Source: an uncultured Bacilli bacterium (GTDB lineage: Bacteria > Bacillota_I > Bacilli_A > RF39 > UBA660). From it: DNA of 64,000 nucleotides. The stretch spans positions 53,028-117,027 of the forward strand of contig CAKOOS010000002.1 in the NCBI GenBank assembly GCA_934098735.1, written 5' to 3'. Shown piece by piece: positions 26,334 through 35,390 of the stretch. A program made the position numbers and the translations under genes. A model generated the notes under the pieces. That model saw only the letters and a program-made list of their open reading frames with translations, did no database searches and was not told the origin of the DNA. Every line of letters begins with the position of its first letter. The first letter of the stretch is position 1.

Positions 26334-28916
26334 ATGGGCTTAAATGAAAATGAAGTATTAAAATCTAGACAAGAACATGGATCTAATGAAATTACGAAAG
26401 AGAAAAAAAATACTTTTCTTCATTTATTACTAGAATCTCTAGGAGATCCAATTATTAAAATTCTTTTGATAGCTTTAGCAATTAAGGTCGTAGTTTTGTT
26501 TCGAAATTTTGATTGGTATGAAACTATAGGAATTTTGATTGCTATATTTTTAGCTTCTTTTATTTCTAGTATTAGTGAATATGGGTCTGAAAAAGCTTTT
26601 GCTAGGCTTCAAGAAGAACAACTTAAAACTAAAGCTAAAGTAAGAAGAAGTAAGGAAATAATTGAAGTACCTGCTGGGGAAATAGTAGTTGGCGATGTAG
26701 TACTTCTTGGTAGTGGAGATAAAGTTCCTGCCGATGGGTATTTAATAAAAGGCGAATTAAGTGTTGATGAATCGGCATTAAACGGTGAGACAAAAGAGGC
26801 TTTAAAAACTGCTAAAGTTGGAAATATTTTAACTAATCAAAATAAAGTATTTAGGGGCTCTGTTATTTATAACAAAGAAGCTGAAATGCTTGTAACTTCT
26901 GTTGGAGATAATACGATATTAGGAAAAATATCTAAAGAACTTCAAGAAGCAATGCCCGAAAGTCCTTTAAAAACTAAATTAAGGGGCCTTGCTAAAACCA
27001 TCAGTAGAATTGGTTATATCGGAGCATTACTAGCTAGTATTTCTTATTTGTTTTCTTGCATTGTTTTAAAAAATAATTTTGATTTAGACTTAATTAAAGC
27101 TACAATTACTGATTTACCAGTAATGTTTGATCATTTACTTTATGCTTTAACACTATCTGTAACTATTATTGTTGTTGCCGTACCAGAAGGATTACCTATG
27201 ATGATAACTTTAGTTTTATCAAGTAATATGAAAAGAATGCTCAAAGATAATGTTTTAGTTAGAAAACTAGTAGGCATAGAAACTGCGGGTAGTTTAAATG
27301 TTCTTTTGACTGATAAAACAGGAACATTAACAAAAGGAGAATTAAAAGTTACGGAATTTGTAACAGCTGATTTAAAAGTATTTAAAAATGTTGATAGTTT
27401 AAAAAAGAGTATAATATACGATAAAATATATACATCTTTATTTTATAATAATTCTAGCACACTAAGTAACAAAAAAATAATTGGAGGAAACTCAACAGAT
27501 CAAGCTCTTCTTAAATTTATAGAAAGTGATAATAGTATTAATCATAATATTTTAAATAAAGTACCATTTGATAGTAAAATAAAATATAGTAGCATTACTT
27601 TAAGTGACAATACAATCTTTATAAAAGGAGCTAAAGAAGTAATCCTTCCAAAATGTAAAACTTATTTAAGTCAAGGTAATCAAGTATGTAATTTTTACAA
27701 TAAATCTTTGGTAGAAAAGAAAATCGATGCTTATACCAAAAATGCTGGAAGAATAATTGTGTTTGCTTATGGAAAAAGTATGGATAATTTAACATTTATT
27801 GGTTTTGTAAATATCAAAGATGAATTAAGAGAAGAAGCTAAAGAAGGAATTAAACTTATTAAAAGTGCTGGAATAAAGACTATAATGATTACAGGGGATG
27901 CAGTAGATACAGCTACATCTATTGCTAAAGAGGTTGGTCTTATTGATATAAATAGTAATTTAGTTATAAATAGTAGTGATTTAGCTAAAATGAGTGATGA
28001 AGAAGTAAAGAGTAAATTAAATTCTATAGCAGTTATTGCTAGAGCTCTTCCTCAAGATAAAAGTAGGATGGTAAATATTATAGAAAGTATGGATTTAGTT
28101 GTTGGTATGACAGGTGATGGAGTAAATGATGCTCCAGCTCTAAAAAAAGCTAATGTTGGTTTTGCAATGGGAAGTGGAACTGAAGTAGCTAAAGAAGCAG
28201 CTGATATTGTTATTTTAGATAATAATATCATTTCCATAAGTAAAGCAATTCTTTATGGTAGAACAATCTTTAAAAGTATAAGAAAGTTTATCATATATCA
28301 GCTAACTGTTAATATGTGTGCTTTAATACTTTCTATTGTTGGTTCTTTAATTGGTATTTCTACACCTATAACAATAGTTCAAATGCTTTGGCTTAATATG
28401 ATTATGGATACTTTTGCTGGAGTAGCATTTTCTTTTGAAGCACCACTTATTGAATATATGGAAGAACCACCTAAAGACAAAAATACAGCAATTATGAATA
28501 GATATATGTATAGTCAAATAATTTGGACAGGAACATATTGTGCTTTACTATGTATATTATTTTTAAAACTACCATTTTTTAAAAATTTAATAAGGGTAAA
28601 TTCAGATTCTAAATATCTAATGACTGCTTACTTTGCAATGTTTATATTTATGGGAATATTTAATGCTTTTAATGCTCGTACAACAAGAATAAATGTATTT
28701 TCTAACCTTTCTAAAAACAAAGTTTTTATAGCCATCTTTAGCTTTATTTTTGTAACTCAACTTTGGATTATATATAATGGCGGAGAAGTTTTTAGAACAT
28801 TTGGACTTAAATTAAATGAATTAATTTTAGTGTTATTTTTAGCCCTAAGTGTCTTTCCAATTGATTGGCTTCGAAAATATATACTAAAGAAAAAAAATAT
28901 ACCAATTAATATTTAG
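26334..28916 (+). CDS. Calcium-translocating P-type ATPase (P2 type, PMCA-like)
   Basis: 860 residues. Exports Ca2+ across the membrane at the cost of ATP. Seen: the actuator loop (SALNGETKEA, close to the TGES motif), membrane helix 4 with VAVPEGLPM, the phosphorylation site DKTGTLTKG near residue 327, the nucleotide-binding KGA, and the hinge MTGDGVNDAPALKKANVGFAMG. Ten membrane helices can be placed, with the last four at the C-terminus. ATG after GGGAGGA. No terminator of its own except a hairpin at 28969-28990 that lies after a promoter for the next gene. Confidence 0.93.
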   Translation: MGLNENEVLKSRQEHGSNEITKEKKNTFLHLLLESLGDPIIKILLIALAIKVVVLFRNFDWYETIGILIAIFLASFISSISEYGSEKAFARLQEEQLKTKAKVRRSKEIIEVPAGEIVVGDVVLLGSGDKVPADGYLIKGELSVDESALNGETKEALKTAKVGNILTNQNKVFRGSVIYNKEAEMLVTSVGDNTILGKISKELQEAMPESPLKTKLRGLAKTISRIGYIGALLASISYLFSCIVLKNNFDLDLIKATITDLPVMFDHLLYALTLSVTIIVVAVPEGLPMMITLVLSSNMKRMLKDNVLVRKLVGIETAGSLNVLLTDKTGTLTKGELKVTEFVTADLKVFKNVDSLKKSIIYDKIYTSLFYNNSSTLSNKKIIGGNSTDQALLKFIESDNSINHNILNKVPFDSKIKYSSITLSDNTIFIKGAKEVILPKCKTYLSQGNQVCNFYNKSLVEKKIDAYTKNAGRIIVFAYGKSMDNLTFIGFVNIKDELREEAKEGIKLIKSAGIKTIMITGDAVDTATSIAKEVGLIDINSNLVINSSDLAKMSDEEVKSKLNSIAVIARALPQDKSRMVNIIESMDLVVGMTGDGVNDAPALKKANVGFAMGSGTEVAKEAADIVILDNNIISISKAILYGRTIFKSIRKFIIYQLTVNMCALILSIVGSLIGISTPITIVQMLWLNMIMDTFAGVAFSFEAPLIEYMEEPPKDKNTAIMNRYMYSQIIWTGTYCALLCILFLKLPFFKNLIRVNSDSKYLMTAYFAMFIFMGIFNAFNARTTRINVFSNLSKNKVFIAIFSFIFVTQLWIIYNGGEVFRTFGLKLNELILVLFLALSVFPIDWLRKYILKKKNIPINI

Positions 28917-28917
28917 A

Positions 28918-28946
28918 TTGCTAATAATATAATTTTATATTATAAT
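28918..28946 (+). promoter_or_regulatory. Sigma-A type promoter for the MBOAT-SGNH operon
   Basis: TTGCTA at 28918-28923, 17-base spacer, TATAAT at 28941-28946, directly after the ATPase stop codon. Confidence 0.65.
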
Positions 28947-28968
28947 TAAACTACAAATTTTGATTTAG

Positions 28969-28990
28969 GGGATGAAAAACATCCTTTTTA
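28969..28990 (+). terminator. Terminator or attenuator in the MBOAT leader
   Basis: Stem GGATG/CATCC with an A5 loop and T5 tail. It lies downstream of the promoter at 28918-28946 and upstream of the ATG at 29009, so it could stop transcription of the operon early; it may also simply end the ATPase transcript. Confidence 0.5.
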
Positions 28991-29008
28991 TTTTGGAGAA
29001 GTGGTTTT

Positions 29009-30583
29009 ATGTTTGAAGTATTTAGTAAGTATTATAATTATTTTTTTCTTTTAATTATTCCTATTTATAATTTATTTAGTTCTAAATTAAGACCACTTAT
29101 TTTACTTATTATAAGCTTTTTATTTTATTATTTAATAAATTCAAATCTTACTATATGTCTAATAATAACAATAATATCTGTTTATTTAGCATCTTCTTAT
29201 CTTGATAAATTAAGTGATGAAGAAATGCTTGCTTTAGAAGAAAATAAAGAAAATAAAAAAGATATTAAGCAAAAATTTTTGAAAAAAAGAAGAATTATAT
29301 TAATAATTACAATACTTATAAATTTTAGCTTATTATTTGTATTTAAATATTTAAAATTCTTTACCGTAAATACAAATATTTTACTTAAAGTTTTTCATAT
29401 TAATTATGAATTTAAAATATTAAAGTTTTTAGCTCCGCTTGGTATATCATTTTATACATTACAAGCATTATCTTATTTATTTGATGTATATAATAAAAAA
29501 ATAAAAAGTGAAAGAAGTCTTGTCAAAGTAGCATTATTTATTTCCTTTTTACCTCAGTTAACTGAAGGCCCGATAGCTCGCTTTAGCAATACAGCAGATG
29601 ACTTATATAAAGGACATAAAGTAACTTATGATAATTTTTGTTTAGGAATGCAAAGAATATTTTGGGGTTTATTTAAAAAAATGATTATAGCGGACCGTTT
29701 AAATATTTTGGTAAAAACTGTTTTTCAAAATTACAATGTTTTAAACGGCTGTACTATTTTTATAGGTAGTTTAGCTTATACTATAATGCTATATATGGAT
29801 TTTTCTGGAATTATTGATGTTGTAATAGGGATTGGAGAAATGTTTAAAGTTAAAATTCCAGAAAACTTTAAACAACCATTTTTTTCTAAAAGTATCTCTG
29901 AATTTTGGTCAAGATGGCACATTAGTTTGGGTTCATGGTTAAAAGATTACATATATTATCCAATATCTTTATCTAAACCAATGAAAAAACTTACAATAAA
30001 GTTAAAAAAAACATTAAATAATCACTATGGCCCCCTTGTAAGTGGTACAATTGCACTATTTATTGTGTGGCTTTTAAATGGTCTTTGGCATGGAGCAGGG
30101 TGGACATTTCTTTTATTTGGAATGTATCATTTTATTTTAATATCATTAGGCAATTTAATTCATCCCATATTAAATAAATTTTATAATAAGTTAAATATTA
30201 GTAATAGTAAAATTTTAAGTTTTTTAAAAATAATAAAAGTATCTTTCCTAGTTATAATCGGAGAATTAATATTTAGAGCTGAAACTGTGTCAAAAGCATT
30301 TTTTATGATAGCTAAAATATTTACTTCTTTTAAGTTTTCACTTAAAGAAGTATCATCACTTGGCTTAGATTTTCCAGACTTTTTTATTCTTATAATAGCT
30401 TTATTAGTAGTATTAATTGTAAGTATTTTAAAAGAAAAAAATATAAACATACGTGAAAAAATTAAAGAAAAACCAATTGTTATTCGATGGATAATTTATT
30501 ATTTATTAATATTTGCAATTATTATTTTTGGGGCTTTTGGACCAGGATATGAACCAGTGGATCCTATGTATGCAGATTTTTAA
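29009..30583 (+). CDS. MBOAT-family membrane O-acyltransferase (DltB/AlgI-like)
   Basis: 524 residues with about ten hydrophobic segments. MBOAT signatures: FWSRWHISLGSWLKDYIYYP near 300-318 and NGLWHGAGWTF near 353-363, the latter with the invariant His. MBOAT proteins move acyl groups, usually acetyl or D-alanyl, across the membrane to polysaccharides, peptidoglycan or teichoic acids. There are no dltA or dltC genes here; the partner is the SGNH protein nine bases downstream, so O-acetylation of a surface polymer is the best guess. ATG after TTGGAG. A promoter and terminator-like hairpin precede it. Confidence 0.85.
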   Translation: MFEVFSKYYNYFFLLIIPIYNLFSSKLRPLILLIISFLFYYLINSNLTICLIITIISVYLASSYLDKLSDEEMLALEENKENKKDIKQKFLKKRRIILIITILINFSLLFVFKYLKFFTVNTNILLKVFHINYEFKILKFLAPLGISFYTLQALSYLFDVYNKKIKSERSLVKVALFISFLPQLTEGPIARFSNTADDLYKGHKVTYDNFCLGMQRIFWGLFKKMIIADRLNILVKTVFQNYNVLNGCTIFIGSLAYTIMLYMDFSGIIDVVIGIGEMFKVKIPENFKQPFFSKSISEFWSRWHISLGSWLKDYIYYPISLSKPMKKLTIKLKKTLNNHYGPLVSGTIALFIVWLLNGLWHGAGWTFLLFGMYHFILISLGNLIHPILNKFYNKLNISNSKILSFLKIIKVSFLVIIGELIFRAETVSKAFFMIAKIFTSFKFSLKEVSSLGLDFPDFFILIIALLVVLIVSILKEKNINIREKIKEKPIVIRWIIYYLLIFAIIIFGAFGPGYEPVDPMYADF

Positions 30584-30592
30584 GAGGTATTT

Positions 30593-31534
30593 ATGAAGAA
30601 TTTTTTTAAAAGTATATTATTTATAATTATTTTTATTTTCATTTATTATGGGCTTTCATTTGTTATGCTTCCCAAAACAAATATTAAAGAATTTGGATTA
30701 TATAACACGTCTTTATATGAAATAATGGGAGAAAAATCAAATTCTATAGATGCTATAGTACTAGGTGATAGTCTAGTTTATTCATCTATTGTGCCAATTG
30801 AAATATATCATGATTACGGATATACAGTTTTTGATTGCTCTGAACCTGCATTCGTTCTTCCTGATGCTTATAAATACTATGAATTAGCTTTAGAAAGTCA
30901 AAAACCTAAGATAGTTATTTTAGAGGGAAATATGTTTTTTAGAAATACCAAAAAAAGAAGATGGTATATTAAATATACAAGAATGCTAAAAAATGTTATG
31001 CCTTTAATTAGTTATCATAATAACTGGAAAAATATTTTGTTTTCTGAATATGGTTTAATGAGCGTCGAAAAAGGTTACAGATTAAATACAACTATAGTAC
31101 CTAGTAAAAATGAAAATTATATGATAGATAAAGGTGATACATACCAATTTTTAGAAGAAAATATTAATTATTTGCAAAGATTTATAAATTTAGCTAAAGA
31201 AAAAAATATTAAACTAATTATAATGGGATTTCCTAGTCAAAATAGTTGGAATCATGCTAAAGATGAAGCATTTAAAATGCTTAGTCAAAAATATGATTTT
31301 ACTTATTTTAATCTAAATAATGTTGATTTAAATATTAATTGGATGCATGATACTAAAGATAGCGGGGGACATTTAAATTATTTCGGAGCTCAAAAAGCTA
31401 CGCGGTATTTAGGAAAATATTTACAAGATTTAAATTTACTTGAAGACCATCGCCATGATAAAAAATATAAAACTTGGAATGATGCTTATGAAAGACATAT
31501 AGAAAAAGTAGCAAAAGAAAAATCTAGTAATTGA
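30593..31534 (+). CDS. Membrane-anchored SGNH-fold acyltransferase partner (DltD/AlgJ-like)
   Basis: 313 residues. One N-terminal membrane helix (about 6-25) and an extracellular SGNH-like domain: nucleophile in VLGDSLVYSS near residue 58, and the C-terminal D-x-x-H element in DSGGHLNYFGAQKA near 255-259. Such proteins take the acyl group delivered by an MBOAT protein and put it on the final polymer. It follows the MBOAT gene by nine bases with AAGAGGT as ribosome site, so the two form an operon. It ends at TGA, one of the clear TGA stops in the window. Confidence 0.78.
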   Translation: MKNFFKSILFIIIFIFIYYGLSFVMLPKTNIKEFGLYNTSLYEIMGEKSNSIDAIVLGDSLVYSSIVPIEIYHDYGYTVFDCSEPAFVLPDAYKYYELALESQKPKIVILEGNMFFRNTKKRRWYIKYTRMLKNVMPLISYHNNWKNILFSEYGLMSVEKGYRLNTTIVPSKNENYMIDKGDTYQFLEENINYLQRFINLAKEKNIKLIIMGFPSQNSWNHAKDEAFKMLSQKYDFTYFNLNNVDLNINWMHDTKDSGGHLNYFGAQKATRYLGKYLQDLNLLEDHRHDKKYKTWNDAYERHIEKVAKEKSSN

Positions 31535-31550
31535 ACTAAAAGAAAATTTT

Positions 31551-31559
31551 TGGTATAAT
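31551..31559 (+). promoter_or_regulatory. Extended -10 promoter of the DUF4234-like gene
   Basis: TGGTATAAT 27 bases before the ATG at 31586. Confidence 0.55.
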
Positions 31560-31585
31560 AGAAAAAAGAAAAAGGAGTGTTAAAA

Positions 31586-32035
31586 ATGGGAAAATTTTGT
31601 TCAAATTGTGGCAAAGAAATTAAAGACAATGCCAAGTTTTGTGCCGATTGTGGAAGTAAAGTAGAAAAGGATTATGTTGGAAATACTCCGATTATAAAAA
31701 AAAGAGATATAGTTATTTCTATTTTATTATCGTTTATAACATGTGGCATTTATGGCCTATATTGGTTTATAACGATGACAGATGAATCTAATGCTTTAAG
31801 TGATGAAAAAACAGCAAGTGGAGCCGAAGCACTATTATATTCAATAGTTACTTGTGGAATATATTTTTTCTACTGGAATTATAAAATGGGCCAAAAGATG
31901 GCAAATGCTGGCCAAAAATATAATAAATCAATTAATGATAATTCTGTACTTTATCTAATATTATCTATATTTGGTTTAAGCTTAGTTAATTACTGTCTTA
32001 TTCAAAATGATTTAAATAGCTTTAGTAATGACTAA
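31586..32035 (+). CDS. Zinc-ribbon plus DUF4234-like membrane protein
   Basis: 149 residues from ATG 31586 (AAAGGAG upstream). Residues 5-22 form a zinc ribbon (CSNCGKEI...FCADCG). Three to four hydrophobic segments follow, with the repeated ITCGIYGLYWF / VTCGIYFFYW pattern that marks DUF4234. Function of the family is unknown. It overlaps the DUF2752 gene by eight bases, and both are small membrane proteins, so they are probably made together. Confidence 0.75.
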   Translation: MGKFCSNCGKEIKDNAKFCADCGSKVEKDYVGNTPIIKKRDIVISILLSFITCGIYGLYWFITMTDESNALSDEKTASGAEALLYSIVTCGIYFFYWNYKMGQKMANAGQKYNKSINDNSVLYLILSIFGLSLVNYCLIQNDLNSFSND

Positions 32036-32375
32036 AAAAAATAAGATTATCTTGGGATTATGCTTTATCATATATTTGTTTGTAGTTAAAAGATTTAATA
32101 TAGGTATTCCTTGTCTTTTTTATAAATATACCCATTTATATTGTCCAGGATGTGGTATAACTAGGATGTTTTTATCACTGCTAAAATTCGATATTTATAA
32201 AGCATTTAGATGTAATCCTCTGGTATTCATTTTATTATGTTTATATCTTTTAATCAAAATTTTTAAAGTAAAAAAAATACCTAAGAATATAACATATTTA
32301 TTATTAGTAATAGTTATTATATATGGCTTTTTGCGAAATTTAGAAACCTTTTCCTTTTTAAGACCTATTATATAA
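32028..32375 (+). CDS. DUF2752 membrane protein
   Basis: 115 residues, three hydrophobic segments. The family signature CPGCGITRMF lies near residues 39-48 between the first two helices, with FRCNPLVFILL after it. Function unknown. The ATG lies inside the last codons of the DUF4234-like gene, so translation is probably coupled. A terminator follows at 32401. Confidence 0.8.
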   Translation: MTKKNKIILGLCFIIYLFVVKRFNIGIPCLFYKYTHLYCPGCGITRMFLSLLKFDIYKAFRCNPLVFILLCLYLLIKIFKVKKIPKNITYLLLVIVIIYGFLRNLETFSFLRPII

Positions 32376-32400
32376 AAGGAGAGTAGCTTAAAAAAACATG

Positions 32401-32430
32401 AAAAAAGACTTGTCAAAAGTCTTTTTTTTT
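32401..32430 (+). terminator. Terminator after the DUF2752 gene
   Basis: 11-bp stem (A-rich arm ending GACTT with AAGTC and T run), loop GTCAA. Confidence 0.85.
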
Positions 32431-32449
32431 GATATTATTTAGTAGTCAT

Positions 32450-32526
32450 GGCGAGATAGCTCAGCTGGCTAGAGCATCCGGTTCATACCCGGCAGGTCGA
32501 GAGTTCGAATCTCCCTCTCGCTACCA
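32450..32526 (+). tRNA. tRNA-Met (CAT), elongator type
   Basis: 77 bases with encoded CCA. Acceptor GGCGAGA/TCTCGCT (first pair G-T), D-arm with GGCTAGAGC, anticodon CAT in GGTTCATACCC, T-arm GAGAGTTCGAATCTC. The anticodon stem lacks the three G-C pairs of initiator tRNA, and the whole resembles the Bacillus elongator tRNA-Met; a lysidine-type tRNA-Ile is less likely. Confidence 0.9.
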
Positions 32527-32568
32527 TAAAAAATTTACTCAAGCTTTTAAGTTTGGAGTTTAATAAAT

Positions 32569-32597
32569 AACTAATCTAGATATGGATTAGTTTTTTT
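32569..32597 (+). terminator. Terminator after tRNA-Met
   Basis: Stem AACTAATC/GATTAGTT with T7. The rest of the 178-base gap between the tRNA and the TetR gene holds only this and the TetR promoter-operator. Confidence 0.8.
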
Positions 32598-32653
32598 ATG
32601 AAATAAAAGTTTAGATTAATAACAAAGATTTATTGTTGCTAAATTTATTTTTA

Positions 32654-32682
32654 TTTACAAATAATGTATCATCTGATACAAT
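32654..32682 (+). promoter_or_regulatory. Promoter of the tetR-ABC exporter operon
   Basis: TTTACA at 32654-32659, 17-base spacer, TACAAT at 32677-32682; the TetR gene starts 22 bases later. Confidence 0.7.
32665..32680. promoter_or_regulatory. Palindromic operator within the TetR promoter
   Basis: TGTATCA-TC-TGATACA, a perfect 7-bp dyad around two bases. It fills most of the promoter spacer and the first part of the -10, so binding of the TetR protein encoded next to it would block RNA polymerase. Confidence 0.7.
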
Positions 32683-32704
32683 TTAATTATAAGAAGGTGA
32701 TAAA

Positions 32705-33271
32705 TTGCCTAAACAAATAAAAATAAACAAAAATGATATACTTAATGCTGCCCTTGAAATAGTTAAGGATGAGGGGATAGAAAAAGTAAGCAATAGAGAA
32801 ATTGCCAAAAGATTAAATTGTTCAATAAGGCCGATATATTATCAGTTTAATAATAGTGAAGAGTTAATAAATGAATTAAATAAAGTGATGATTAAATATT
32901 TTTATGATTTTCTAACTAGGAATATGAATGATAAATCCCCTAAGTATAAGCAAGTTGGTATTAATTATATAAAGTTTGCTAAGGAAGAAAAAAATATATT
33001 TAAAGTGTTATTTATGAGTAAAACAAATCTTTCAATAAGCGAATTTATTGATACTGCCGATGATAATTTTGCTGAAGTAGAAAAATATATAAACAAAAGT
33101 ACTAGTTTATGTGGTAAAGATTTAAAATCATTTCATGCAAAAATGTGGCTATTTACTCATGGGCTAGCTACTTTAATTGCAAGTGAAGCAATCACTTTAT
33201 CTGATGAGGAAATAAGTAATCTTTTATCAAGTGAATTTAGAGCATTAGTGCTTTTGGAAGATCAAAAATAA
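32705..33271 (+). CDS. TetR-family repressor of the ABC exporter
   Basis: 188 residues. Residues 8-55 form the TetR HTH (ILNAALEIVKDEGIEKVSNREIAKRLNCSIRPIYYQF has the usual layout); the rest is a helical ligand domain. TTG start after GAAGGTGA. It is the first gene of an operon with three ABC exporter genes; its promoter contains a 7-2-7 palindrome, so it probably represses itself and the exporter until a ligand binds. The ligand is unknown. Confidence 0.88.
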   Translation: MPKQIKINKNDILNAALEIVKDEGIEKVSNREIAKRLNCSIRPIYYQFNNSEELINELNKVMIKYFYDFLTRNMNDKSPKYKQVGINYIKFAKEEKNIFKVLFMSKTNLSISEFIDTADDNFAEVEKYINKSTSLCGKDLKSFHAKMWLFTHGLATLIASEAITLSDEEISNLLSSEFRALVLLEDQK

Positions 33272-33291
33272 GAAATATATAAGGAGAATGA

Positions 33292-34233
33292 ATGATGAAA
33301 AAAATAATTGAAGTAAAAAATTTAAGTAAAAGTTATAAAAATTTAAAAGCAATTGATGACTTATCTTTTGATGTTTGTGAAGGTGAAATATTAGGACTTC
33401 TTGGCCCAAATGGAAGTGGTAAATCTACAACTATTAATTGTATACTTAATTTACTTAATTTTGAAAAAGGAACAATTAAAATATTTGGTAAAGAAATGAG
33501 GCCAGATGCTTATGATATCAAAAAAAATATTGGGGTTATATTTCAGGATGTTGCAGTGTTTGATGAACTTACTGTCTATGAAAATATAGATTATTTCTGT
33601 GGCTTATATATTAAAGATAAAGATTTAAGAAAAACTTATATTGAAGATGCCTTAAATTTAGTAGGATTAAAAGAATTTATTAAGTTTTATCCTAAACAAT
33701 TATCTGGAGGATTACTAAGAAGACTTAATATTGCTTGTGGTATTGCTCATAAACCTAAATTGATTTTCTTAGATGAACCTACAGTAGCAGTAGATCCTCA
33801 AAGTAGAAATAATATTTTAGATGGTATTAAAAAATTACGTGATGACGGAGCAACTATTGTTTATACAACACATTACATGGAAGAAGTAGAAATGATTTGC
33901 GATAGAATTATTATTCTTGATAAAGGAAAAATTCTAGCAGAAGGAACAACAGATGAACTTAAAGCTCTTGCTAAGCTTGAAGAAAAAATAACAATTGAAG
34001 TAAAACATATTAATAATAAAATAGTAGACGAAATAAAGGCATTTAAAACTGTAGATAGCGTAAATGAAAATGGGAATGTTTTAGTTATTACTTATAAAAA
34101 AGGAAAAGATAATCTAGGAGAACTTATTGATTATTTACATCTAAAAAAGATAACATATTCAAAAATTTTTAGTGAAAGACCAACCCTTAATGATGTATTT
34201 TTGGAACTAACGGGAAAGGATCTGAGAGACTAA
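33292..34233 (+). CDS. ABC exporter ATP-binding protein
   Basis: 313 residues. Walker A GPNGSGKST near residue 40, Q-loop IFQDVAV, signature LSGGLLRRL near 145, Walker B LIFLDEPT and switch His in TTHYMEE. The extra C-terminal 80 residues are common in ABC-2 type drug or antibiotic exporters. Two ATG codons in a row (33292 and 33295) follow AAGGAG; either could be used. Second gene of the tetR operon; its last base is shared with the next ATG. Confidence 0.92.
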   Translation: MMKKIIEVKNLSKSYKNLKAIDDLSFDVCEGEILGLLGPNGSGKSTTINCILNLLNFEKGTIKIFGKEMRPDAYDIKKNIGVIFQDVAVFDELTVYENIDYFCGLYIKDKDLRKTYIEDALNLVGLKEFIKFYPKQLSGGLLRRLNIACGIAHKPKLIFLDEPTVAVDPQSRNNILDGIKKLRDDGATIVYTTHYMEEVEMICDRIIILDKGKILAEGTTDELKALAKLEEKITIEVKHINNKIVDEIKAFKTVDSVNENGNVLVITYKKGKDNLGELIDYLHLKKITYSKIFSERPTLNDVFLELTGKDLRD

Positions 34234-35390
34234 TGTTTATTCATAATTTTAAATATTTTTTAAAAATTCTTTTTAGAAATAAATCTCTTATTTTCTGGAC
34301 ATTTATTTTTCCTATAATTCTTGGAACATTTTTTCATCTAGCATTTAAAGATATTGAAACCAATGAATCATTTCATGTTTTTGATGTTGCTATTATAGAC
34401 AGTGATGATTATGAAAATAATATATTTTTTAAAGAAACTATAAATAAAATGAGTCAAGATAAAGAAAATAAACTATTTAATGCTAAAGTATTAAACAAAA
34501 AAGAAGCAAGTAAATTATTAGAAAACAAAGAAATAACTGGATACCTAGAGTTTAATAATGATGATGTAAATATTACAGTAAATGATAATGGTATTTATGA
34601 AACCATATTAAAATTCTTTGTAGATGAAGTAAATAGCAATAAAAAAATAATTGAAAATACCATAAATAATGAGATAAGTAAAGGTAATGTTGATTATCAA
34701 ATGGTAATAAATAATGTAATAGAAAAATTAAATGCTGAAGTGGAACTTAAAAATATTTCAAGAAATAATTTAAGTTATACTATGATTGAATATTATACTT
34801 TAATTGCTATGGCAGCTTTGTATGGCGGAGCTATATCAATGTATGTTATTAATAAAAACATGCCAAATTTAAGTAGTGTAGGAAAAAGAAATAGTGCAGC
34901 ACCAATAAAAAAAGGAACTCTTATTTTAAGTGGTTTACTAGCTAGTTTAATAGTGCAAATAACAGGTTTAGTTCTTCTATTTATCTATACTATATTTATT
35001 TTAAAAATAAATTATAATTCGAATATAGTTTTAATTGCTTTACTTGCTTTTGCAGGATCACTTGCTGGTTTATCACTGGGATGTTTAATTGCAACAACTT
35101 TAAAAACTAATGAAAATGCCAAAAGTGGAATTTTAATTGGAATTACAATGTTTTTATCATTTTTATCCGGTATGATGGGGATAACTATGAAATATGTTAT
35201 TGATAAAAATGTGCCTATTTTAAATATGATAAATCCAGCAGCCATGATCACAGATGGCTTATACGCCTTATATTACTATGGAGCAGAAAGTAGATATATA
35301 TTTAATATTCTTAGTTTACTTATATTTTCTAGCCTAATGTTATTTGTATCAAGTATAAGTTTAAGGAGGCAAAAATATGACAGTATTTAA
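34233..35390 (+). CDS. ABC-2 type permease, first subunit
   Basis: 385 residues: one N-terminal membrane helix (about 20-37), a 150-residue extracellular domain, and five C-terminal helices (from about 185) in the ABC2_membrane_3 layout. It overlaps the ATPase gene by one base and the second permease gene by 14 bases, so the three form one exporter, presumably with a heterodimeric membrane part. Confidence 0.85.
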   Translation: MFIHNFKYFLKILFRNKSLIFWTFIFPIILGTFFHLAFKDIETNESFHVFDVAIIDSDDYENNIFFKETINKMSQDKENKLFNAKVLNKKEASKLLENKEITGYLEFNNDDVNITVNDNGIYETILKFFVDEVNSNKKIIENTINNEISKGNVDYQMVINNVIEKLNAEVELKNISRNNLSYTMIEYYTLIAMAALYGGAISMYVINKNMPNLSSVGKRNSAAPIKKGTLILSGLLASLIVQITGLVLLFIYTIFILKINYNSNIVLIALLAFAGSLAGLSLGCLIATTLKTNENAKSGILIGITMFLSFLSGMMGITMKYVIDKNVPILNMINPAAMITDGLYALYYYGAESRYIFNILSLLIFSSLMLFVSSISLRRQKYDSI

